Shown piece after piece: positions 1 through 12,639 of a DNA stretch of 64,000 nucleotides. This stretch comes from Micromonospora olivasterospora. Lineage in GTDB: Bacteria > Actinomycetota > Actinomycetes > Mycobacteriales > Micromonosporaceae. The stretch is from assembly GCF_007830265.1 (NCBI RefSeq), contig NZ_VLKE01000001.1:2418001-2482000 (forward strand), written 5' to 3'. Under the pieces are notes generated by a model, which made no database searches, was not told where the DNA came from, and worked only from the letters and a program-made list of their open reading frames with translations. The number at the start of each line of letters is the position of its first letter. Position 1 is the stretch's first letter. Position numbers and translations under genes: made by a program.

Positions 1-2224
1 TCCCAGCCGTGCCGGGCGTGCCGGGGGTGCCGGGGGTGGCGCTGCCGGCGGCCTGGGCGAGGACCTGGTGGTATCCGTTGACCCAGTCCCGTTGGAAGGA
101 TTCGGCGAGGCGGTCGTGGCGGGCCGGCTTGACGCCGTACTGGTGGGCCAGGCCGGTGAACTGCTCTACTGCCTGGCTGGTCGCTGCTGCGGTGTGCTGC
201 TCGGGCGTTATCGGCACGGTCGGCGCGCCGACGCGCCCGCTTTCTGCAACGCCGACGGTAGCCCAGTTGGCGGCCGGTGCGGGGGCGCCGGGGATGGCCG
301 CGGCCGAGAAACGGGCGGGCAGGTCGACGACCGCCTGCCGGACCACGTTCGCCACGGCACTCACCTGCGCGGCGTCGGGACCGGCCACCACAGCGGGCAG
401 CACGGCCGGCAGGACGGCGGGGGCACCGAGGATCGCATTGAGGCTTCGGTCCACCCGGTCCCGCACGGCGCTCTTGACCGCCTCGATCGCGGCGGCGGAC
501 GGCACCGCCGCCCCGGCACCTGCCGGCACGCCGGCACCTGTCGGCGTGCCAACGGCCCACGACGTGCCAGCGGCCGTCGGTAGGCCGGCGGCGAGGTACC
601 GGCCGATGTGGTGTTCGGCGGCCAGGTGCGCGATCGCGCGCAACGCCTGCCGGTCGAACGCCGCCGGCAGCCCGGCGACAACCTGCTGCGCCCGCACCTC
701 GGCCGGGATCTGCTCACCCGCGGACGCCAACGCCTCGGCCATCCGGGCCACCGCCCGCTGCCGGACACCCGTCAGATACCCCTCGGTCAGCGCGGCAGCG
801 GGCAGACCGACCGCGGACAGGAAACCCGCAACAACCCGATCACCCCGCCGGGCGTCGACCCACCCGGCGAAAACCCCCTCGACCGGCACGGCAAGCGCGG
901 CCATGCTCTTGCCCGCCCGAGCCACCCCGGCCAGCAACCCACCGTAGCGGTCCACCAGATCCTGCTGGAACTGTTGCCACCGCTCGACCACCGGCCCACC
1001 GGCTGCCACGACCCACTGCGGCGCAGGCGCGGCCGGCACCGACAGGCTCGGCACCGACCACGACGGCACCGACAGGTCCAGGCGCGGCGTGGGCAGGTCC
1101 AGACTCGACGTGGGCATGTTCGAAGCCGGCAGCGGCGGCGCGGGCGGCGGCGGGGCCTGCCCGCCGGTCACCACAGGCTTCGGATCGTCGACCCCAGGCT
1201 GGTACGCCGTGAATGTGTCTCCACCAACCGGTGTCGACGCCACCGGCAGGACCGGCTTACCGTCGGGCGTGAAGTCGGTGCGAGGCATCTGCACCCGGGG
1301 CCCATTCATGGCGCGACTCACGACGAGCCCGAGCCCGCTCGCGGCCGACCCGCCCGCCCCCGACAGCGCCCCGGACAGAAGATCGGCACCGAGATTGCTC
1401 GGGTCCCAGTACCCATCGACCATCAAGCTGGCACCAATACCGAACAGCCCCTCCGTGCCGGTCTCCAACACCGGCCGCGTCAACAGATCGGTCAACAAAA
1501 TCTTGGTCGTGTCCGACAGGCCGAGTTTGCTGACCGCGCCGGCGACAGCGCCAGCGGCCCTGCCCAACGCCGGCCCGCCCACCGTGCCCAGCAACGCCAC
1601 CGCCCCCGCGTACGCCGCCTGCTTACCGACCGCCGACCAGTTCACCCCCGACTGCAAACCATCGGTCATCATCGACACCTGCGCCAACAACGCAGAACCC
1701 GGCATGAACAACATCTGCATCGCCGTGCCACTCGCCGCCGAACGCACCAACGCCGAACGCAGGACCACCTGAATGATCGTCCGCGCCTCCGCCAGGTGCG
1801 CCGCCGCCCCCACCGGATTCCAGAACCACATCGCGGCCGCGGCGGCGAACTCGGCCTGCATGAAGGAGAACATCGCCACCGTCGTACGCTTGCCGGTCTC
1901 CGTCTCCAGGAAGAACTTCTTCTCCGCCTCCACCACGGCGAGCATCAGATCGGCCGTCTCGGCCATCTTCCCCACGAACGGAACGGTCTGCGCCACGAAC
2001 CGGTCGAAGGCCTCACCCTCCCCCGCCCCCCGGACCGCCCTGACCGTCTGCTCCAGCAACGGACCCAGCACCGTACGCACCCGATGCGCCAGCATCTCCA
2101 GCGTGCCAATGTCATCCCACAACAACGGCAGCCCCGCCCGGGACACCCGCACCCCGGTGAACCCTTCCAAAACCCGCAACGAACTCTCACTGAGCTCAAC
2201 AGTCGAAAAAGCGGCGGCGACCAA
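1..2224 (-). CDS. Large toxin-like (CpnT/WXG-type N-terminal) protein, C-terminus beyond window
   Basis: One uninterrupted minus-strand frame runs from about 2224 to the left edge (over 740 codons) with no stop. The chosen start is a TTG at 2224 preceded by GAGGGAG about 9 bases upstream; an in-frame TGA lies near 2265, so little more can be added. The first ~330 residues are alpha-helical and Ala/Val/Leu-rich, with a segment reading AMWFWNPVGAAAHLAEART and later LFGIGASLMVDGYWDPSNLG, a pattern seen in the N-terminal channel-like part of actinobacterial polymorphic toxins and glutamine-rich secreted effectors. A Pro/Ser-rich linker with SLDLPTPRLDLSVPS repeats follows, then another helical region and a TPGTPGTPGT run at the edge. 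The effector domain, if any, would lie to the left. Family placement is inference; that it is coding is well supported by GC at third positions. Confidence 0.7.
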   Translation of the reverse strand, partial: MVAAAFSTVELSESSLRVLEGFTGVRVSRAGLPLLWDDIGTLEMLAHRVRTVLGPLLEQTVRAVRGAGEGEAFDRFVAQTVPFVGKMAETADLMLAVVEAEKKFFLETETGKRTTVAMFSFMQAEFAAAAAMWFWNPVGAAAHLAEARTIIQVVLRSALVRSAASGTAMQMLFMPGSALLAQVSMMTDGLQSGVNWSAVGKQAAYAGAVALLGTVGGPALGRAAGAVAGAVSKLGLSDTTKILLTDLLTRPVLETGTEGLFGIGASLMVDGYWDPSNLGADLLSGALSGAGGSAASGLGLVVSRAMNGPRVQMPRTDFTPDGKPVLPVASTPVGGDTFTAYQPGVDDPKPVVTGGQAPPPPAPPLPASNMPTSSLDLPTPRLDLSVPSWSVPSLSVPAAPAPQWVVAAGGPVVERWQQFQQDLVDRYGGLLAGVARAGKSMAALAVPVEGVFAGWVDARRGDRVVAGFLSAVGLPAAALTEGYLTGVRQRAVARMAEALASAGEQIPAEVRAQQVVAGLPAAFDRQALRAIAHLAAEHHIGRYLAAGLPTAAGTSWAVGTPTGAGVPAGAGAAVPSAAAIEAVKSAVRDRVDRSLNAILGAPAVLPAVLPAVVAGPDAAQVSAVANVVRQAVVDLPARFSAAAIPGAPAPAANWATVGVAESGRVGAPTVPITPEQHTAAATSQAVEQFTGLAHQYGVKPARHDRLAESFQRDWVNGYHQVLAQAAGSATPGTPGTPGTAG

Positions 2225-2587
2225 CGCGCAACGCTCCCTCTCCGCCCCCGAACCAAGGACACCCAGCGTGGATCAGCCAGCCGCGCAGACCGCCCACCCC
2301 AGCCCCGACCATCTCCTCGGCGACGACCTCGGCACCGTCGCCCGCCCGGCGGCCGAGACCCCAACTCCTCGCCCCACGATGCGACCGACGCCCTCCACCG
2401 CCACCGACGGTGTTGATCGCCGAGAGCTACGCACCATCACCGTAGAGTGACGGTAGTCGACATCGGCGACACCAGCCATCCCCGCCCACACGTGGGCCAC
2501 CACACATCCGCACCCCGCGCCGGGCCCCGGCGGCGTGTCACGCGAGAACTGGCTCCATGCGATTCACGGTCAGGAGTCCCTCCTGCC

Positions 2588-6110
<3,523 letters not shown>

Positions 6111-6285
6111 ATAGGGGTGAATGACCGTCTATGGCTACTTCACCGCATGGAGCAGCGCCGACATCTTCACCCAGCTCAACTACCAACTCACCGGACTGGC
6201 CCGCGCCCTGGTGGGCGCCCGGGTTTACGGTGCCCACCAGGGGTGGTGTCCCGGCCGTGGCTTGGTGGTCAGGCGGGGCAAGACC

Positions 6286-6388
6286 TCAATAGCTCGGGTT
6301 TTTGGCTAGCTCGTTGGCGTAGGCGCGCGCGTCGATGGCGTCCAGGACGGCCAGTTCGGCGTTGTCATCGACGTGCCCGAGGCCGGTT
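6286..6388 (-). pseudogene. C-terminal remnant of an unidentified minus-strand protein
   Basis: On the minus strand a frame with clean coding character ends at the TGA at 6286-6288 and reads LAVLDAIDARAYANELAKNP near its end. It has no start in the vicinity and upstream (to the right) merges into the decayed decarboxylase fragment on the other strand, so it looks like the tail of a gene whose body was lost. Family not recognised. The rest of 6111-6286 holds a short plus-strand open frame from 6121 (starting MTVYGYFTAW) that I cannot assign. Confidence 0.3.
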
Positions 6389-6688
6389 GGTCCAAGACTG
6401 GGTCCAGGACATGGAACTCGCGGGAGTCGACGGCTTCGCCATCACCACGAACATCGACCTGGGCATAGCCGGCTTCCACCCTCTCGACCAGGCACAACTC
6501 ATCAGGTCGTGGACCAAACTTCCGGTCGCGGTCTCCGGCGGCTTCGAACCAACCGACGTCGAAGCCAGCAGACGACGCTCTGGGACATCCTCGTCGTCGG
6601 TCGCGGAGTCACCGACTCCCTGGACCCCGCCGTCGCCGCGCGGGACCTCGCCGCATCGATCGCGCTCACCGAAGGAAACCGCTCATGA
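6387..6688 (+). pseudogene. Remnant of a HUMPS/OMP-decarboxylase-family enzyme
   Basis: The C-terminal half of a TIM-barrel enzyme of the orotidine-phosphate decarboxylase / hexulose-phosphate synthase (HUMPS) superfamily survives in two frames. The first reads ELAGVDGFAIT then LPVAVSGGFEPTDVEA, the phosphate-binding strand; after a frameshift near 6560-6575 the second frame continues WDILVVGRGVTDSLDPAVAA to a stop at 6686-6688. The N-terminal half is missing. Its stop codon overlaps the start of the acetyltransferase by four bases, so the two genes were once a translationally coupled pair. Clearly non-functional as it stands. Confidence 0.6.
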
Positions 6689-7164
6689 TCATCACCCCGC
6701 TCACCGTCGACCGGATCCCCGACCTCGAGAAACTGCTGGCACTGGGAGAGCCGTACATCAGGCTGCGTGGCTCATCGGACTACTGGCTGTACGCCACGCT
6801 GTTCGCCAACACCTGCCCACTCGCCATCACCGACGGACAGGTCGTCGGCAGCGTGATCGCCTTCCGAAGCCAGGTCGACCCGTCAGAGATCTACCTGCAG
6901 GACGTGATGACGCACCCCAACCACCGCCGCATAGGAATCACGCGGGCGCTCGTAGAAGACGTTCACCGCCAAGGCTCCCTCTGGGGATGCCAGCGCCTCT
7001 TCCTCACATCGGAACCCGACAACCACGCCGCGCACAAAGCCTGGCTCGCCATGGACTTCAGCAACGTTCCCGGAGACACCACGGAGCAGGGCGTGTCCGT
7101 GATCTACAACTACAAGGGGCCAGGGAAACACCGCGCTGTATATGAGCGACAGATCGGCGCCTAG
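6685..7164 (+). CDS. GNAT-family N-acetyltransferase
   Basis: A 159-residue acetyl-CoA-dependent transferase of the GNAT fold. Strand 4 and the acetyl-CoA loop read YLQDVMTHPNHRRIGITRAL (the R/Q-x-x-G-x-G/A motif is RRIGI), followed by a helix and FLTSEPDNHAAHKAWLAMDF, the usual strand-5 / helix-4 end. The ATG overlaps the stop of the upstream decarboxylase remnant (ATGA), and GGA lies in the tail of that gene. Substrate is unknown; the lost partner suggests a small-molecule role. Confidence 0.8.
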   Translation: MIITPLTVDRIPDLEKLLALGEPYIRLRGSSDYWLYATLFANTCPLAITDGQVVGSVIAFRSQVDPSEIYLQDVMTHPNHRRIGITRALVEDVHRQGSLWGCQRLFLTSEPDNHAAHKAWLAMDFSNVPGDTTEQGVSVIYNYKGPGKHRAVYERQIGA

Positions 7165-7561
7165 CATCAAGCAACCCGCGCAAACCATCGCCAGCAGTCC
7201 CCCATCGCGCTGCGAGCCGGTGATCAAACTCAGGTTGGATCAGGAGGCCGATTCCTTCGGCGTCGGAATCGACAGGGCCGAGCGAGAGTTCCAGGGACGA
7301 GATGCGCCACTGGTACACCCACCGCGACCTGCTCGATGTCCCGGCGAGACCGTCATCCCCGGGACCAGCACTCTCGAACAGACCGTCATCACGATCCTGC
7401 ACGCCAGCGGCCTAATACTGCAACGGGGTCGCGGCGCGTGAACGACGCGCGCAGCCACGACCGCGCGGTAGGGTAACCATTCGCATCGAAGGCCGCCTCT
7501 TACGGTGTTCGTCCCCTACGCAACGCCGACCGAGGCGCGATGGCCCGGGGAGGCGACGGCG
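7165..7561. other. No gene recognised
   Basis: This stretch contains short overlapping open frames on both strands (for example a plus frame from 7142 to 7441 that begins inside the acetyltransferase gene), but none shows a ribosome site, consistent codon bias or a recognisable family. The final bases before 7562 carry GAGG serving the next gene. Confidence 0.4.
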
Positions 7562-8026
7562 ATGGCAGACCCACACGAGGTGAGCGAGGCGTGGCGCGCG
7601 CTCGGCCAGCAGTTGGCCGGGTACCGCAAGGCAGCCGGCTACACCCAGCACTCACTGGCGCCCAGGGTGCTCAGCGGTCGCAGCACGATCGCGAACACCG
7701 AAGTCGGACGGCAGCACCCGGACCGAGCCTTCTGGAGACGCTGTGATGAGGTCCTCGACACCAACGGCGCACTCACAGCCGCGTATGACCAGGTCGCTGC
7801 CCTCCAGCAGCGGTACCGGCGGGCCAGGGGAACGGCAGCCTTCACCACTGCGCTGACCGAGGCGGACACGGCCCTGGTGTCCGGCGCACACGGCGGTCCC
7901 GCAGGCGAGACGGATATCGTGATGGCTGTGGCAGACGGGCGAGGCCGACAGGTTCAGGTCAGCTGCCGTGCGCTCCTGCAGGCGGTCCCCGGCGGTGTGG
8001 TGGCGTGTCAACGGCCAATCAGACTT
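7562..8026 (+). pseudogene. XRE-family regulator truncated by ISL3 copy 1
   Basis: Starts at ATG 7562 with GAGG about 10 bases upstream. Residues ~10-65 form a helix-turn-helix (LGQQLAGYRKAAGYTQHSLA ... SRSTIANTEVGRQHPDRAFW) typical of the abundant actinomycete XRE regulators that are usually paired with small DUF397 proteins. About 155 codons remain before the frame runs straight into the left terminus of the insertion sequence at 8027; the C-terminal sensory part is gone and is not found on the other side of the element, so this is a deletion as well as an insertion. Confidence 0.8.
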
Positions 8027-9700
8027 GGCTCTGGCACGGTCTTGATGATCGCGGATGGTCGATCTCAGTCGGCGAGCAGGATGCGGCGGCGGAGTAGGTC
8101 GTGGTTTGCGCGGCCGTACATTTGCCGTTTGAGCATTTTGATGCGGTTGACGGCGCCTTCGACAGCGCCTGAGCTCCATACCATGCTCAGGCCGGCCTTG
8201 ACCGCGTCCCAGTCCTTGCGCAGTCCGCTGGCGAATGAGCGGATCTCGGCGATTTTGCCCTGTTCGGCCTGCTCGACCCACGCGGTCAGGCGTTCGCCGC
8301 CGCGGGTGCGCACGAGGTCGGTGAATCCGCGGGCCAGGTCACGGATGGCGGCCAAATCGGGACACAGGTCGCACAGCCGCTCCAGTTCCGCTTGGTGTTC
8401 GTCGGTGAGCTTGTCGACAGGGCGCATGATCCAGCCGGTGATGTCCCGGGTTGGCGGGGCCGGTGGCGGCACCGGTGCTGGTTCGTTGCGGCCGCGGATG
8501 CTGATCAGGTAGCGGCGCAGCGTCCGCTCGCCACCTTTGTAGCCACGCGCCCGGATTTCGGCCAGGAGCTGGTTGGTGCCGGGGACTCCTTCGGCGCAGC
8601 GTTGCTGCAGGTAGGGCTTGAACGGGTCGAGGATGCTATCCCGGGCGGTGCCGTTCGGGCCGAGCAGCGTCTCGGGATCGGCGGCGTCGGCGTAGCGGCG
8701 CACGGTCTTGGGATCCAACCCCAGCCGGCGGGCGATCGTATACACGCCCAGGCCCTGCTCGCGTAGGGCGTGGACCTCGGCGTGCCGGGCCCGGGTGCGC
8801 TGCACCCGTAGCCCGTCGGGCGCCGCCGGCACGGCGGCCGGGGTGGGGTTGGCCTGAGCCGGTGCCTCGGGCGGGGGTTGCAGGCAGCGGCGGTGATGGG
8901 CGACGGCCTTGTTCACCGCGTCGGACAGGTTGTGCAGCAGGTGCCAGCGATCTGCCACTTGGATGGCGGCGGGCGCGCCGCGGGCGGCGCCTTCGGCGTA
9001 GCAGCCGGCCCGGTCCCGGCAGATCACCTCGATCCCGGGATGGGCGTTGAGCCAGGCGGCCAGGGAGTCGGCGGACCGGTCATCGAGCACGTCGATCACC
9101 TGGTGGGTGGCCATGTTGACCAGCACCGTGCCGTACGTGTGGCCACGGCGCCAGGCGAAGTCGTCGACGCCCAACACGACCGGCGCAGGTGTGGGCGGCT
9201 CGGGCAGGGCGCGGACCAGGCGCAGCAACGTCATCCGGCCCACCTGCGGCCCGAGACGGCCGGTCAGCCGGGCGCCGGCCCGGCCGCCCAACGCCAGGGC
9301 AACGGCCTCCAGCATCCGGCGGGCCAGGGCGCTGTGGCGGCCGTGTCGCACGGTCAGCCCGTCGACCTGCTCGGCGAAGACCCTGCGCACGCAGCCGGCG
9401 AAGGTGCAGAAGAAGCGCCGTACCCGCAGGTGGAGCACGGTCTCCCGGCCCGCGACCGCACCGTCGAGCAGCCGCCGCTCATACCGGCTATGCACCCGCC
9501 GCGACACGCTGGAGCAGGCCGGGCATCTGGCCGCGGCGCTGTTGGTCTCGGCATGGACCCGCACCGTCGAGCCCTTGGCCAACACGTTCGTGATCCGCAG
9601 CCCGGCCAGGTGCGGGAAGAAGACCGCTAGAAGCTCCACTATAGACACAAAGCAGGATCTACCATCAACGATCCGCGATCACCAAGACCGTGCCAGAGCC
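8027..9700 (-). mobile_element. ISL3-family insertion sequence, copy 1 (no target duplication)
   Basis: A 1674-bp element with inverted termini: GGCTCTGGCACGGTCTTG at the left and its complement at the right end (CAAGACCGTGCCAGAGCC, 9683-9700), matching over about 30 bp with one mismatch. It carries one transposase gene. Its sequence appears identical to copy 2. The eight bases flanking it differ (TCAGACTT at 8019-8026, AAGAAAAT at 9701-9708), so unlike copy 2 it has no target-site duplication. Each side interrupts a different gene, which is what recombination between two former copies would leave. Confidence 0.92.
8065..9648 (-). CDS. ISL3-family transposase
   Basis: 527-residue DDE transposase. 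It has an N-terminal zinc-binding region (CPACSSVSRRVHSRY, then RRFFCTFAGC), a catalytic-domain start at VLGVDDFAWRRGHTYGTV (first Asp), the second Asp in VADRWHLLHNL, an HTH insertion (VYTIARRLGLDPKTVRRY) and the catalytic Glu region SGAVEGAVNRIKMLKRQMYG near the C-terminus. Full family length and intact, so copy 1 could still be mobile despite lacking direct repeats. Confidence 0.95.
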   Translation of the reverse strand: MSIVELLAVFFPHLAGLRITNVLAKGSTVRVHAETNSAAARCPACSSVSRRVHSRYERRLLDGAVAGRETVLHLRVRRFFCTFAGCVRRVFAEQVDGLTVRHGRHSALARRMLEAVALALGGRAGARLTGRLGPQVGRMTLLRLVRALPEPPTPAPVVLGVDDFAWRRGHTYGTVLVNMATHQVIDVLDDRSADSLAAWLNAHPGIEVICRDRAGCYAEGAARGAPAAIQVADRWHLLHNLSDAVNKAVAHHRRCLQPPPEAPAQANPTPAAVPAAPDGLRVQRTRARHAEVHALREQGLGVYTIARRLGLDPKTVRRYADAADPETLLGPNGTARDSILDPFKPYLQQRCAEGVPGTNQLLAEIRARGYKGGERTLRRYLISIRGRNEPAPVPPPAPPTRDITGWIMRPVDKLTDEHQAELERLCDLCPDLAAIRDLARGFTDLVRTRGGERLTAWVEQAEQGKIAEIRSFASGLRKDWDAVKAGLSMVWSSGAVEGAVNRIKMLKRQMYGRANHDLLRRRILLAD

Positions 9701-10048
9701 AAGAAAATCCTCGACCTCGGGCCGGTAGTACGCCGGACTCCCCGAAACCCGACCCATGATCGGCGGGAAGTCCTCGCGCTGCGCCCACTGGCGCACCGCC
9801 TCCCGGCTGACCTTTCCGCCAGCCATCTGCGCGATCTCGGCAAGGCCTACCAGCGGCGGGTTCTTGACATCGAACGTCGCCGCAGCCATGTCGCTGTAGG
9901 TGCCCACATGGAACTTTGCCAGCATCGGCGGCCGGCCCTCGCCGCCGTGTCGACTGGCCGTAAACCCGGCCAACGCGTAGGCCTGCCGACGGGCGGCGTC
10001 GACCGCCTGAAACAGGTTCGCGCCTTCCACCTCGAAGCAGGCGATCAC
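9701..10048 (-). pseudogene. Helix-turn-helix DNA-binding protein, C-terminus cut by ISL3 copy 1
   Basis: GTG start at 10048 with GGGGAG upstream. The product reads FEVEGANLFQAVDAARRQAY, MLAKFHVGTYSDMAAATFD and then an excisionase-like helix-turn-helix (VGLAEIAQMAGGKVSREAVRQWA ... DFPPIMGRVSGSPAYYRPEV, split here for length: LVGLAEIAQMAGGKVSREAV, SGSPAYYRPEVEDFL). This architecture is common in small actinomycete and phage/plasmid regulators. The frame enters the right end of the insertion sequence just after EVEDFL and stops inside it at 9665, so only a few native C-terminal residues are missing and partial function is possible. Confidence 0.7.
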
Positions 10049-10058
10049 CGCGCTCCCC

Positions 10059-10238
10059 GAGGACAGCGTCGTCGACAGCGGCTTCACCGCCGCGCAGCTC
10101 GGCGCGCTGGACCAGCGGAACGACGGCAAGGCCGCCAACAAGGGTGAGTTCGACAAGCTGAGCAAGCCGTACTCGGACGCCAAGCCCGGAAAGCTCGCCT
10201 ACATGGTCGAGTACAAGCAGTTGCACGGCCTGAGCTAA
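10059..10238 (+). pseudogene. C-terminal fragment of an unidentified protein
   Basis: A plus-strand frame with strong coding character reads TAAQLGALDQRNDGKAANKG, then KLSKPYSDAKPGKLAYMVEY and ends in QLHGLS-stop at 10236-10238. No start codon or ribosome site precedes it; it abuts, head to head, the start of the minus-strand HTH gene at 10048. Its 5' part was evidently removed, marking a recombination junction around 10050-10058. Family not recognised. Confidence 0.45.
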
Positions 10239-10339
10239 GGCCGAGACAGTGGTCGCGGCGGGCGTCGAGCGGGTCATGCTCGACGCCCGCCAGCGCTCCG
10301 GGCAACGAGGCACAGGGATCGGGACAGCTATGGCCTCGG

Positions 10340-11161
10340 TCAACTCCTCAGGAACGCGAGCAGATCACCGTTGACCTGGTCCTGGAGGGTGGACGTGATG
10401 CCGTGCGGCGCGCCCGGGTAGTAGATGTCCTTGGCGTTCGCGATGAGCTGGGCGGTCTTCCTCGCCGAGTCTTTGACCGGGACTATCTGGTCGTCCTCGC
10501 CGTGCAGCACCAGGGTGGGGATGTCGAACTTGGCGAGATCGTCGCGGAAGTCGGTCTCGGAGAAGGCCTTGATGCTCTCGTAAGCGTTCAACAGGCCGGC
10601 CTGCATGCTCCACAGCCAGAACTGGTCGAGGATCCCCTTCGAGACCTTCGCCCCCTGCCGGTTGGCGCCGTAGAACATCTGCGCCAGGTCCTGGTAGAAC
10701 TGCGATCGGTCCTTCATCAGGTTGGCGCGCATCTCGTCGAAGACGGCGATGGGTAGGCCCTCGGGGTTGTCCGGCGTCTGCACCATGATCGGCGGCACGG
10801 CGGAGATAAGGACGGCTTTGGCGACCCGTCTCGTCCCGTGGCGGCCGATGTAGCGCGCGACCTCACCACCGCCGGTCGAGTGCCCGATCAGTGTGACGTC
10901 GGTGAGGTCGAGCGCCTCGATGACCGCCGCGAGGTCGTCTGCGTAGCCGTTCATGTCGTTACCGCCGGAGGCCTGGCTTGACCGGCCGTGACCACGGCGG
11001 TCGTGCGCGACGACCCGGAAACCGTTCTGCATGAGGAAGAGCATCTGGCCGTCCCACGCGTCCGCGTTCAGCGGCCAGCCATGGGAGAAAATGACAACGG
11101 GGCCCGCACCCCAGTCCTTGTAATAGATCTCGGTGCCGTCCTTGGCGGTGATGTAGCTCAT
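10340..11161 (-). CDS. Alpha/beta hydrolase, cofactor-free haloperoxidase / arylesterase type
   Basis: 273 residues beginning [20 protein letters not shown], the hallmark of the non-haem chloroperoxidase/arylesterase group. The nucleophile elbow is [12 protein letters not shown] (Ser), the oxyanion region is [10 protein letters not shown], the acid is in HGEDDQIVP and the catalytic His in [17 protein letters not shown] lies upstream of ATG 11161. Family members hydrolyse esters or lactones and can oxidise halides through peracids; the true substrate cannot be read from sequence. Single gene between the IS scars. Confidence 0.9.
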   Translation of the reverse strand: MSYITAKDGTEIYYKDWGAGPVVIFSHGWPLNADAWDGQMLFLMQNGFRVVAHDRRGHGRSSQASGGNDMNGYADDLAAVIEALDLTDVTLIGHSTGGGEVARYIGRHGTRRVAKAVLISAVPPIMVQTPDNPEGLPIAVFDEMRANLMKDRSQFYQDLAQMFYGANRQGAKVSKGILDQFWLWSMQAGLLNAYESIKAFSETDFRDDLAKFDIPTLVLHGEDDQIVPVKDSARKTAQLIANAKDIYYPGAPHGITSTLQDQVNGDLLAFLRS

Positions 11162-11544
11162 GCCGCTGTCCTTCCGATTCGTCCCCGTCGGGCATGCCGG
11201 CCGGACCGGCCGGTACCGCAGAACCGCCGAAGAGTCGCGAGAGAGGTGCAGTAGCTCGCGCCCGTGATGTCGGCTTTACCCGATTTTAGGCGGCAGCGCG
11301 TAACCCATGGGCCCGGATCGGGCGAACACGGGAAGGACTCCACGAGCCGCGTCAACCGACGCGCAGCGATGCACCCTACCTCGGCCTCTCGACCCGTCCG
11401 GGATCAGCGCGGACGTGCTGCACCGAGCTTGTAAGCGGGCAGTCAGGCCGTGTCAAAAGATCCGGAACAGGTACGCAATGATCTAGGTCTCGCTCCCTGT
11501 CAAGGGTCAGGACGAAGTCCTGTCCGATGGCCTTGAGCTCTCCT
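11162..11544. other. Intergenic stretch, no gene recognised
   Basis: Holds the presumed promoter region of the minus-strand hydrolase. No frame with coding bias is visible. The right part leads into the left terminus of the IS21-family element. Confidence 0.4.
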
Positions 11545-11599
11545 TGTGGGCGGACAGCAGAAATCCATGCTGGTGGTCAGGTGATCTCCGTGTGGGTGG

Positions 11600-12391
11600 T
11601 CAGGTCAGGGCGTGTACCCCTTTGCCGGTGAGGGCTTGTTGCAGCCGGTGGGAGTCGCCTTGGGTGGTGATCAGGTGGGCGTGGTGCAGCAACCTGTCGA
11701 CCGTGGCGGTGGCGAGGGTTTTGGGCATGAGGGTGTCGAAGCCGGAGGGGTGGATGTTGCTGGTCACGGCGATGGAGCGGCGTTCGTAGGCGGCGTCGAC
11801 GATGCGGTAGAACGCTTCGGCGGCGTCTTGCCCGGCGGGCAGCATGCCGATGTCATCGACCACGATCAGATCGGCACGGCAGATCCGGGTGACGGTGCGG
11901 GCGGTCGAGCCGTCGGCTTTGGCCCGGCTGATCGTGCCGGTCAACGTTTCGAGGGTGAACCAGGCCACCCGCAGGTCGGCCTCGATCGCGGCGTGGGCGA
12001 GGGCTTCGACGAAGTGTGATTTCCCGGTGCCGGACGGGCCGGACACGGCAAGGTTCTCCGCCCGGCCGATCCATTCCAGAGTTGCCAGGGCCTGCTGGGT
12101 GGCCGCGGGGATCGACGAGTCGTCGGGTCGCCAGGTGGTCAGGGTCTTGCCGGTCGGGAAGTTCGCGGTCTTGCGGCGCATCCTTCGGGTGGCGGCGTCG
12201 CGGCCGATGACCTCCTCGTTGATCAGCACGCGGAGGACTTCGGCGGGGTCCCAGCGTTGAGCCTTCGCGGTGGCGATGACATCCGGTGCGGCGGCGCGCA
12301 GGTAGGGCAGCCGCATCCGGCGCAGGAGCTTGTCCAGGTCGTCGGGCAGGGCCGGTGCCGAACGGGCCGGCGTCGGGGTGGGGCGGGTCAT
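11600..12391 (-). CDS. istB: IS21 helper ATPase IstB
   Basis: 263-residue AAA+ protein that directs the IstA transposase to target DNA. Walker A is GPSGTGKSHF and Walker B ADLIVVDDIGML; the N-terminal helical part includes LLRRMRLPYLRAAAPDV and the C-terminal part SNIHPSGFDTLMPKTLA. ATG 12391 overlaps the stop of the preceding small gene (ATGA). Complete; its partner IstA is frameshifted. Confidence 0.93.
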   Translation of the reverse strand: MTRPTPTPARSAPALPDDLDKLLRRMRLPYLRAAAPDVIATAKAQRWDPAEVLRVLINEEVIGRDAATRRMRRKTANFPTGKTLTTWRPDDSSIPAATQQALATLEWIGRAENLAVSGPSGTGKSHFVEALAHAAIEADLRVAWFTLETLTGTISRAKADGSTARTVTRICRADLIVVDDIGMLPAGQDAAEAFYRIVDAAYERRSIAVTSNIHPSGFDTLMPKTLATATVDRLLHHAHLITTQGDSHRLQQALTGKGVHALT

Positions 12392-12639
12392 CGGGTGGTG
12401 GCCTTCCGGAGTCGGCGGTGCAGGGTCGTGGCGTTGTGTCCGACGAGGGCGGCCAGGCCGGCCGCGGCGAGGTGGCCGTGGCCGCTGCCGTCGAGGAAAC
12501 CGGCCAGGTCTGCTCGGACGTCGTCGTCGGCGTGCAGGAGGCAGTCCTCGATGAGGTCGAGCAGGCGGGCCAGATCGGCGGCCTCGTCCGGGTCGAGGAC
12601 CACACCCTGATCGGCTGTTGCGGCGGGTGTGTCGGTCAT
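12388..12639 (-). CDS. Small protein between istA and istB
   Basis: 83 residues, starts MTDTPAATADQG and contains an acidic helical stretch (DEAADLARLLDLIEDCLLHA). It overlaps istB downstream and the end of the istA frame upstream by four bases each, so it is translated as part of the IS21 operon. Such a gene is not universal in IS21 elements; function unknown. Confidence 0.6.
   Translation of the reverse strand: MTDTPAATADQGVVLDPDEAADLARLLDLIEDCLLHADDDVRADLAGFLDGSGHGHLAAAGLAALVGHNATTLHRRLRKATTR

Noticed and set aside
608..2416. A 602-codon plus-strand open frame very rich in Arg, His and Pro
   Set aside because: Composition is that of the complement of a GC-rich gene; the minus-strand frame has proper amino-acid make-up and codon bias.
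7142..7441. A 99-codon plus frame after the acetyltransferase
   Set aside because: It starts inside the acetyltransferase gene, has no ribosome site and no recognisable motif.
8878..10147. Plus-strand frames across ISL3 copy 1, repeated in copy 2
   Set aside because: They lie opposite an intact DDE transposase and repeat only because the element repeats.
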